A stretch of 64,000 nt of DNA from Lithospermum erythrorhizon (lineage: Eukaryota > Streptophyta > Magnoliopsida > Boraginales > Boraginaceae): assembly GCA_019722365.1 (NCBI GenBank), contig JADFUC010000040.1:496001-560000 (forward strand), written 5' to 3'. A program made the position numbers and the translations under genes. Each line of letters begins with the position of its first letter. The first letter of the stretch is position 1. Under the pieces are notes generated by a model. That model was not told the DNA's origin. It saw nothing but the letters and a program-made list of their open reading frames with translations, and ran no database searches. Positions 55,665 to 64,000 of this stretch are shown here, in pieces.

Positions 55665-57690
55665 TCCACTAGTTATAGGCTCAAAATTATTTAACGAACT
55701 TAGAATAATGGCATAGTGAATCCGCACTACTTTGATGCTAAGAAATATTTTCCAAACTGTATTTATTATTTTGTAGGACGTGAAATAGGAATCGATGATG
55801 ACTTCAGTTTCACATTAATCATAGGTGAATTATTCGTGGTTAAAATTAGGGTTAATTTAGCGATATTGATAAATCCCCAATGTTTAGCGTTAAATGATAT
55901 TTTTATAAATCATTGTTTCAAAATGAATCGTTCGATGCATATGTTTTTAAAAAGTGTAAATGATAAGTGTTTATTATATAGTGTTTTGAGGCACAATTGC
56001 GTATTAGGTGATGTTATTTTCACGTAATCCCAGATATATTTCAACGACTTGTTTTCGTTTATTTGAGTTTAAGAAGCGATTATCGGTTAAAGAGTGAAGG
56101 AATCGGAACTTTTGAATTGAAGATATGAAATGGGTCATTAAGAGTTCTACGTAGTCGTGATCCGATAATAAAGGGATTCGAATTAATATTAGGTTGTAAT
56201 GACTATAAAAGAGGAGGAGTTAGTGTAAAAGGATATCTACGAATTTACAAAGAAAGAATTAAATCAGCTTTGTTGGAGGCTTTTTGAGGCGCGGGTGGGG
56301 AGGCGCGGGAAGCGATTGAGAGTTAATTACATGTGTGCCTGAAGACAAAGTTGGAGTTGATTACTTTAATTAGTTTCGAATAATTTTAATTGAGATATTT
56401 TATTATTAAGGATGAATCTTGAATTAATTTAAATTGTATTTGTTTATGAACTAAATTTATTATTAGTCGGGCCAATGATGTAGTTGGATCGGATGATTTG
56501 AGTTTCTTGGAGTTAATTTATTTTCCAGTTTAAATAGTACGATTATTGTGCGTAATTAGTATTTTTAATATGCTTGATATGATATTAAGTCGTTCGTATA
56601 AGTGATTAATTCTTGAAATAAGGTTTGTCGAACTGCAGATTAATGATGGAACACATCATTTCAATTACCGTAGAGATATAGAGTAATCTTAGTAATAATG
56701 TCTTGATTTAATAAGCGTAAGTTATTAAAAGATCTCACATTTTTTAAGTATCGTAGAGATATAGTTAGTTTAGGGGGATTTCGTTGGTGTTAGCGAGAGT
56801 AATGCTCAATCGTATAGAATCTTTTGTTATGAACTAATAAGTAGCTACTTAGGTAAGTTAAATGCGGCGATCCCGGAAGAAATGAAATCGTGTCACAAAT
56901 ATTAAGTAAGATTCACTTTTGTGCATTCATTTAGTATTATTTATTTAATTGGCAAAATCCCTTCTTTGATTATTAGTTAATTGGGATTAAGAAAAAAGCG
57001 CAATGAGTAGTATATTGGAATTTGTGAAGCGATACTCGTTCTTATTCATTATATTCTTTGTAGCGGCCGGAATTTCGTTGGAACAAATAAATCGGTGTTG
57101 TCGTCACAAAACTTGAGTGGTTAGTAAATGGGCGCTTAAGTTTGGCTTTTTGCACAAATTAATAGGGTAAAACTTTTATTATTTCATTTATGATATAATT
57201 TTTAATTGTAAAAACTTTTCGGCGCTCATTTATGATATAATTTTTTAATTTTTAATAAATTCGGGATAAAATATTTATCGGCATCAAATATTAATCTCAA
57301 AAATGTTTTTATTAAAATTAATAATCTCATTAAGATATTTTAACCAAAATTTTAATAAGAGTACAAAAAATTATCTCAAAAATAAGTGTTGGACAATTAC
57401 CCATAAATTCTTTTGAAAAGAAGCTTAGCTTCAGGTACAGCGGAACAATAAGCTACTTTTAAATATGTATGATGAATAAATCGTTTGAAGCATGAATAAT
57501 CGAGATAATGAATGTTATAAAGCACGTGTATGATCGAGCGTCATAGTATCCTTTAAAATTATTCAGTACTTAATCACGTAGTGAATCTCCACTACTTGAA
57601 TAAGAAATTAATTTCCAAAATGTATTTGATAGGATGGGAAATACGACTCAATCACTTCACTGTCGCATTAGTCACAATATCTATTAAAGT
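55665..57690 (+). mobile_element. Possible decayed element bounded by related direct segments
   Basis: A segment at about 55685-55825 and one at 57560-57670 share 'aaaattatt', 'gtagtgaatc..cactact', 'tttccaaa.tgtattt', 'aggac/tgg.gaaata' and 'ca.attaatca/gttagtcac', in the same order and orientation, about 1.9 kb apart. The interior is AT-rich with an open frame at 55716-56027 of no known family. It could be the remains of LTRs or an old segmental duplication. The limits are approximate. Confidence 0.35.
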
Positions 57691-58557
57691 CACACTATGT
57701 TAATATGTATCTGATTTTCTAATTTTATATTCCATATTAATTTTAATACATATATCACCATCTTAATTAAGTAATTAAATATAACAAAGAATATTACATA
57801 AAATTTAAGATACCATATATACCGTTAAGTGTCATGTCTCAAGAAAATGCAATATTGTTATGTGTCAATAATTCTTGACACAAGAACTATTGAACTTCCT
57901 CAAATTATTCACATCATAGATGAATAAATGTGCTAGCTAGACTTAAAAATAGTGGACTGTTTACAAAAAGTAGTTTTACCCCCCACTTCTTTGCTAAACA
58001 AAAGCTGGATTGTATTCTTGTTTTTGTCACAGTAATTGAGTTGTTCATACATCACAAGCATCAAGTATGATCAAACTTTAACACAATCCAAATTGAGCAA
58101 AAATATAATCCAGTTTCCTCTCAATGATTACAACATTCTGTCATCTTTGCTCTACAAATTTATCATCACATATAGATCCAGTTTTTATGGTCAATATTTC
58201 CATAATCTCATAATATATACTGACTACTATAGTACTATTAGTACACTCAGACACAAACTCTACTGAGACGAAGTCCAAAGAAGTAGTTGTTTCTCACTCT
58301 AATAATTCTTCGTAATTGTCCTTTTCTTTCTCTATCATGGATGTTTCTGATCTGAAACCACGTTGTCTGTCAATTTTGCTAGCAAGAATTGAGATGTGGT
58401 TGTGAAAAGTAAGTCATTGCCAAAAGCGATAATAGATCTCCTGATAAAGTAGTTCATATTAAATAAATAAAAAAATTATATAGATATAGATGCTTATGAC
58501 TCGTTATATGTGTCACATGTAAGAGCCTTTCTTGAGTTGTCTGGCAAAGCATGCAAA

Positions 58558-61500
58558 ATGGCATTTTCACGAATGAGGTTTCATCTTGTTTTTCTTGAAA
58601 CTGCAACATTTTTATGTTTCTTTGTTTCAGTTGTTTTTAGTGTTACTGACCCTAATGATCACAAAGTTCTCAATGAGTTCAGGAAGGGGTTGGAGAACCC
58701 TGAGCTCTTGAAATGGCCTGAAAATGGAGATGACCCTTGTGGCCCCCCTAGTTGGCCTTATGTTTTCTGTGAAAATGGTAGAGTCACACAGCTTCAAGCT
58801 AAGTATTTGGGCTTGAGGGGCTCTTTGCCTCAGGATTTGAATAAATTGTCTATGTTGTGGAATATAGGATTACAAAACAACAAACTTAGTGGAAAGTTGC
58901 CATCTTTGAGTGGTTTGTCTAAGTTGAAGTATGTGTATTTGGATTTCAATGAGTTTGATACAATACCATCAGATTTCTTTAGGGGACTTGGGAGTTTGGA
59001 AGTTATGGCTTTGGATAGTAATCCTCTCAATGCCACCACTGGGTGGTCATTGCCTTCAGACTTGAAAGATTCGTCTCAACTGGCGAATCTTACATTGAGT
59101 GGTTGCAATTTGGTTGGTCCATTGCCTGAATTTTGGGGAGATCTTCCATCTCTGGCTGTGTTGAGACTTTCGCGAAATCGAATTTTTGGGGGAATTCCTG
59201 GTAGTTTGAAGGACTCTATGTTGAGGGTATTGATATTGAATAATCAGGCTGGTGATGGAATGACAGGTCCAATTGATGTAGTTTCAACAATGTTGTCTCT
59301 TTCCACTTTATGGCTATATGGGAATCATTTTTCAGGGAAAATTCCAGAGAACATTGGTAATCTATCTTCGTTGCAAGATCTTCAACTTAATAATAATGAT
59401 CTAGTTGGATTGATACCTGATAGTTTGGTTAGGTTACCATTAATGAAGCTAAGTTTGGATGATAATCATTTTATGGGTCCAATTCCAAAGTTCGAAGCTG
59501 TTAAGGTGACTTACGGATCAAATTCATTTTGTCAACCTGTTCCTGGTGCTCCTTGTTCCCCGGAAGTAATGGCGCTTTTAGGATTTCTGGACGGGGTGAA
59601 TTACCAGTTGAAGCTTGCAGAATCATGGTCAGGGAATAATCCATGTGAAGGGCCATGGTGGGGATTAAGCTGTAATGTTAATAAAAAAGTTAGTGTCATC
59701 AACTTACCTAGATCTAATCTTTTCGGTACCTTGAGTCCTTTTTCGAACCTGGATTCTCTAACTCGTATCTACTTAGGGTCTAATAATCTTTCAGGTCCAA
59801 TTCCTTCAAGCTGGAGTGAGTTGAAATCGTTGACTCTGTTGGATCTAAGCAACAATAATATTTCCCCTCCTAAGCCGAAGTTTAGAAGCACTGTGAATGT
59901 TGTTTTGAATGGTAACTCTCTGTTTAACTCCAATGCTTCTGGAAATCCGCCTTTAAAAGCCAATAGTTCAACGTCTGCTGGTGCACCGATGCCTTCACCA
60001 ACCACTGGTTCGAGCAGTTCAGGTTCCTTGCCAGTCCCGCCTTCACCAACCACTGGCTCAAGCAATTCAGGTTCCTCGCCAGTCCCATCTTCTCCAAGCA
60101 CTAATTTGAATCAGGATCGAACTGAAGCTTCTCAGGAGTCTTTACCAGGAAAAAGCTCTAACAATTTTAATTTGGTTGCAATTGTAGCACCGGTTGCAAG
60201 TTTCGTGATTCTACTATTTTTCGTTGTTCCCCTGTCAGTTTATTTGCTTAAGAAGAAGAAGAAACGTAGTCACCAGCCATCCAGTTCCATTGTGATACAT
60301 CCAAGAGACTCCTCGGCAGATCCTGATAACATGGTTAAGATTGCGGTAGCAAACAATACAACAGGAGAGGCTTCAACAGGGAGTGCAAGTAATTCCGTGA
60401 GTAGAAATAGTGGTGTATCCCATGTCATTGAGGCTGGTAATCTGGTCATATCTGTTCAAGTTCTTAGAAACGTTACCAAGAACTTTGCTCCAGAAAATGA
60501 ACTTGGGCGTGGTGGATTTGGTGTCGTATACAAGGGAGAATTGGATGATGGGACTAATATTGCTGTAAAAAGAATGGAATCTGGAGTAATTGGCAACAAG
60601 GCTCTAGATGAGTTTCAGTCTGAGATAGCCGTTCTCTCAAAGGTTCGTCATAGACATTTAGTATCTCTCTTGGGTTATTCAATTGAAGGAAATGAAAGAA
60701 TTCTTGTGTATGAATACATGCCACAAGGAGCTCTGAGCATGCACCTTTTCCAACGGAAAAAGTTTAAGATGGAACCTCTATCTTGGAAGAGAAGGCTAAA
60801 CATTGCATTAGATGTTGCTAGAGGGATCGAATATCTTCATGCTCTTGCTCATCAGAGCTTCATACACAGAGATCTCAAATCATCAAATATCCTGCTTGGT
60901 GATGATTTTAGGGCAAAAATATCAGACTTTGGTCTAGTTAAACTTGCCCCAACTGTTGGAGAGAAGTCTCTGGTGACCAGGCTTGCGGGGACATTTGGAT
61001 ATCTAGCGCCTGAGTATGCTGTTAAAATACTATCCCCTATTCTTTTGTTGTAAAATGACAGAATCTACTTTATTCAAGTTGCATATCTAAATTTTTTATA
61101 GCTGATATTGGATGAATTTGTGAATTACATGGTGTTATATTGATTGAGTTTACACAGGTATTATCTATTTTGGTATTCAGAATTAGTTATATCCACAGAT
61201 GCATCATTGTTTGATTATGTTGTTCTATGTATTGTCTACTACTTGAAAACACATTGACATTCTACATGTGTATGCCAACTTCATGCTGTTACTGGTAAGA
61301 TCACGACGAAAGTTGATGTCTTCAGTTTTGGTGTTGTACTAATGGAGCTCTTAACTGGAATGATGGCACTCGATCAAGACAGGCCTGAGGAAAGCCAGTA
61401 CTTGGTATCATGGTTTTGGCAGATTAAATCGGACAAGGAGAAACTTCATGCTGCTATTGATCCCGCTTTGGAGATGAAAGACGAAGCATTTGAGAGCATG

Positions 61501-61797
61501 TCCACTATTGCTGAACTTGCTGGTCACTGTACAGCAAGGGAGGCCAACCAACGCCCAGACATGGGACATGTTGTCAATGTATTGTCCCCACTAGTCGAGA
61601 AATGGAAGCCTCTTGACGATGATCCAGAGGAATATTGTGGTATAGACTACAGCCTTCCGCTCAAACAAATGGTGAAAGGCTGGCAAGATGGCGAAGGGAA
61701 AGATTCTGGCTACGCGGACCTTGAGGATAGCAAGGGCAGCATACCAACAAGACCCACAGGTTTTGCAGACTCCTTTACGTCTACAGATGGGCGATAG
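58558..61797 (+). CDS. TMK-type leucine-rich-repeat receptor kinase
   Basis: TMK kinases are plasma-membrane receptors with an LRR ectodomain, linked to auxin responses and growth. The frame opens at a GTG (58510), but the first ATG giving a signal peptide is 58558 (MAFSRMRFHLVFLETATFLC). Then come a cap (DDPCGPPSWPYVFCENGRV), a first LRR block, a non-LRR island with paired cysteines (SFCQPVPGAPCSPEV), a second island NNPCEGPWWGLSCN and three more LRRs. The two-block layout is the TMK hallmark. A Ser/Pro/Gly-rich stretch precedes the transmembrane segment (about 537-562). The kinase carries GRGGFGVVYKGE, AVKRM, HRDLKSSN, DFG and GTFGYLAPEYA. Exon 1 ends near 61020; exon 2 resumes near 61285-61300 with TTKVDVFSFGVVLMELLTGM and runs to TAG. 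The intron lacks a normal pair of splice sites. GT at 61021 with AG at 61298-61299 gives 986 residues but drops VTGK. Confidence 0.88.
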
Positions 61798-62681
61798 AAT
61801 GGGTATGGTAATATTTTTGGTTGATTGTCTTTGTGGTTGATGTAAATATTACTCCATTATGCATTTATGGCTTCTTTTTGTCTGTTTTCACCTGTGCATT
61901 TCTATCATGGCCTCCATAAGATATCCAATGGGGCTTTAAGCTTTTGCTGTCTAAATGTAGATAAAGATTTGCTTCCTTATTCGAGTATATATTTTGTGAG
62001 TTGAGTAGTATATTTTTGTGTTTTTTTTAACAAGATTGCTATATATATTGGTGTTTGTCCCAAAATACCTATGAGATTCAACCGATCGGAGGAGGCACAA
62101 TTGCGATATGTGTTAGAAATCGGAGGAAGGATCAAACCAATAATCATAAACTAGCCAATTGAACATTGATGATAGAAATCAAAGAAACAAGAGAAACATT
62201 CATAAGTCAAAGCGGAACTTATAATTGTATAAAATGACTGCTAAATAAAATTTTTAAAGTTGAGGATGATTGTCCCTCTTGGTCTTTCTAAGTTTCATAA
62301 CTGAATGCAAAAATAAATCTAAACATTAACTTTGTGTTAAATTGCCCCATCTCAACCCCACCTATTTTTTCTTGGTTATTACAACTATCTAAATACTCCG
62401 TATGATCCTCACATCATATTTCAACACAAACCCTTCTAATAAGGCAATGGGCTTTGACTTATTAATTGACATTTTAGTATTCAAACAAGTCATATAAAGT
62501 CAATGTCACTTTCTCTAGAAGTTCAAGTAGAACCCTTGTATACTACCATGACATTTCATTTGATTTATTTTTAGTCTAGGTATTCTAGTCTACATTATTT
62601 ATTCGTATGCTTAGATTTATTCCATCCTTTGTACTTTAGTTTGTTCTAAGTTGTAACTCTCACATGTAATGCCACGAAAGT

Positions 62682-62942
62682 GGTATTGTAAGGTTATACA
62701 TAATAATGATAGATTACCGGCGAGAGTGTTAAGTCACAAGCGTAAGCACTGCCGTATAGTATGGGTTAAAAGTCGCATAGTAGTAGGATCTACCGTATTG
62801 AAGTGATTTAAAATTTAAAGCTTTTTATACTCGGGTTAAGGCGTCGCGATTCTGCATTATAAAATTGAAATTCCGGGGACGTGGGCCCGCCGAGGATCTT
62901 AGTATAGAAAGTGATATTGTAAGATTATACATAGTAATGATA
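62682..62942 (+). repeat. Short direct repeat, 229-bp spacing
   Basis: 'attgtaaggttatacataataatgatag' (62684) and 'attgtaagattatacatagtaatgatag' (62913) differ by two substitutions. The sequence between includes GC-rich strings unlike the neighbourhood, so this may be the duplicated end of a small element. Confidence 0.6.
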
Positions 62943-63666
62943 GTATATAAAATTAAACTAGAGCATTTATTTGTCTCAATTAGTGTGGCAATGCATGAGA
63001 GCTTTATTTTTATTACACTATCTTTGTCAATAAAATGGCATATATTTTATTTACATTAAGATCGGCATGCACGCCATATTAAAATAAATTTATTATACCC
63101 CTAATTTTAGAAATGCAATTAATAACAAAAATTAAGGGTGGTGAAAAGATCAACATCTTGAAACCCAAGTAAGAAGAACAGCAGAAAAGATCAAACTTCT
63201 AAAATTGGAAATTTTGTGGGGCTCGTTTGGAAAAAGAAGTCATTAGGGGCAAAATCGTCCAACAACTAAAATGCATTAATTCAATATTCGACGAAAAAGA
63301 GCATTTATGAATATTGTATGACGTGTCAAATACACACATTGTTGATTACGTGAGTTCCAAGCAATAGAAACTTTATCGCAATTATAAAGATTCCTCTGTT
63401 TTTCCATGATAATTAAGTCCCAAGAAACTCAAAACGAACCAACAAACATTATCTTTTGTGTGGCTTCCAAACATTAATAAATGAAAAAAAATTTAGATGT
63501 GAACAACCATCTCAAAATATTTGAACATGAATTGTAACAAAATTAAATAAATCATTATATTTAGAAACGAATCTAGAATATTAATAAAATAATTTTTTTT
63601 GAACAATAATAACGAACACACAAAATTAACACATAAATCCATAATTACTCTTATTTTAATGTCATG

Positions 63667-63760
63667 TCGAGCAATCCCAGTGGTTGGCGAGTGGTTAGGC
63701 GCCCCAGGCATCTTAAGGTTCGATTTACCGTCCCAAGGGGATAGTGGGTGAATTTTTTTT
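63667..63760 (+). repeat. tRNA-derived SINE fragment
   Basis: GGTTGGCGAGTGGTTAGGCG contains an A-box (TGGCGAGTGG), and GGTTCGATTTACC follows about 34 bases on as a B-box. A T-run ends the unit near 63755. This spacing and order match the tRNA-related head of plant SINEs. Confidence 0.6.
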
Positions 63761-64000
63761 TGTATTTTTTAAAAACTTCACAAGTATCTATATTGAATTT
63801 AGATAAGAGAAATATGACAAAGTTTTTTTAACTTTTTATTTTTAGATCGAAATATAAAGAATTTGATATGGACATTTAACAACCAAAAAAATAAAATACT
63901 TTCATTTCCATAAATACCCTCACCGCCAAACAAATTTCCTCCCCCCTTAAACAACTTTCTTTATAAACCCCCCCTCTCTCCCCCATTTCCACCTTTGATC

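Larger units (their letters stand above)
50764..58557. other. Long intergenic repeat region
   Basis: No gene was supported over 7.8 kb. It contains TA microsatellites, a SINE-like head near 52410, a minisatellite (52800-53935), a long TA tract (54919-54980), a short duplication (55128-55215), an ATT microsatellite and a pair of related segments near 55.7 and 57.6 kb. The last 500 bases are the receptor-kinase promoter. Confidence 0.55.
61798..64000. other. 3' flank and intergenic, no gene seen
   Basis: The receptor-kinase 3' UTR probably extends to about 62000. Further on are a short duplication (62682-62942), a GC-richer stretch (62700-62900) and a SINE fragment (63667-63760). The last 100 bases are pyrimidine-rich (CCCCTCTCTCCCCC) and contain TATAAA at 63961-63966. 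This looks like the promoter of a gene that starts beyond the window on the plus strand. Confidence 0.45.

Noticed and set aside
55716..56027. 103-codon open frame in the right repeat region
   Set aside because: No recognisable motif, AT-rich codon use, and part of a sequence duplicated near 57.6 kb.
58510..58557. N-terminal extension of the receptor kinase
   Set aside because: It begins at a GTG, not ATG, and its residues do not form a signal peptide; the ATG at 58558 gives one.

Overview
This is a window of AT-rich eudicot nuclear genome. The evidence is spliced GT-AG genes with plant-specific families (NF-YA with a miR169 site, a HIPP protein, an ATL RING-H2 protein, a TMK-type receptor kinase), long introns, tRNA-derived SINE fragments and Stowaway-like MITEs. 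Recurrent motifs such as TACTCC and GGAGTAT are common in Caryophyllales and Convolvulaceae, but I cannot name the species.

Left part, 0-30 kb. The 5' two exons of a dihydroneopterin aldolase (folate pathway) lie on the minus strand at 653-1634. About 5 kb of repeat-rich spacer follows. Then come a ubiquitin-specific protease locus (minus, 6461-13277), an R3H/SUZ nucleic-acid-binding protein (plus, 15046-17224), an NT-C2 (EEIG1/EHBP1-type) gene (plus, 22068-26232) and an ML-domain lipid-binding gene (minus, 27208-29674). Read exon by exon, the protease, the NT-C2 gene and the ML gene all carry stops, frameshifts or lost key residues, although their terminal exons are still good. The R3H gene between them reads cleanly through five exons. 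This is selective decay of neighbouring genes, as expected for a duplicated segment undergoing fractionation or for a lineage that has lost the need for these genes.

Middle part, 30-50.8 kb. There is an intact single-exon ATL-type RING-H2 E3 ligase (minus, 30568-31071) and a 9-kb repeat desert. An intact five-exon NF-YA transcription factor (plus, 39977-42355) follows, with a miR169 target in its 3' UTR. A convergent twelve-exon TatD-family DNase gene (minus, 43409-47066) has a 21-nt microexon, a GC donor and one suspicious donor. A three-exon HIPP metallochaperone-like protein (plus, 49156-50763) has a CPCC metal site, proline-rich repeats and a CaaX end.

Right part, 50.8-64 kb. A long repeat region holds an AT-rich minisatellite, microsatellites and a diverged 1.9-kb-spaced duplication. 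It is followed by a TMK-type LRR receptor kinase (plus, 58558-61797) whose single intron lacks a normal splice pair and sits between copies of a 9-bp direct repeat. The last 2 kb holds short duplications and a SINE fragment.

The genes do not form a pathway; this is ordinary plant gene order. I found no novel multi-gene system. The points most worth checking are the clustered gene decay, the odd splice junctions in the TatD and TMK genes, and two genes whose start codons lie inside tandem repeats.
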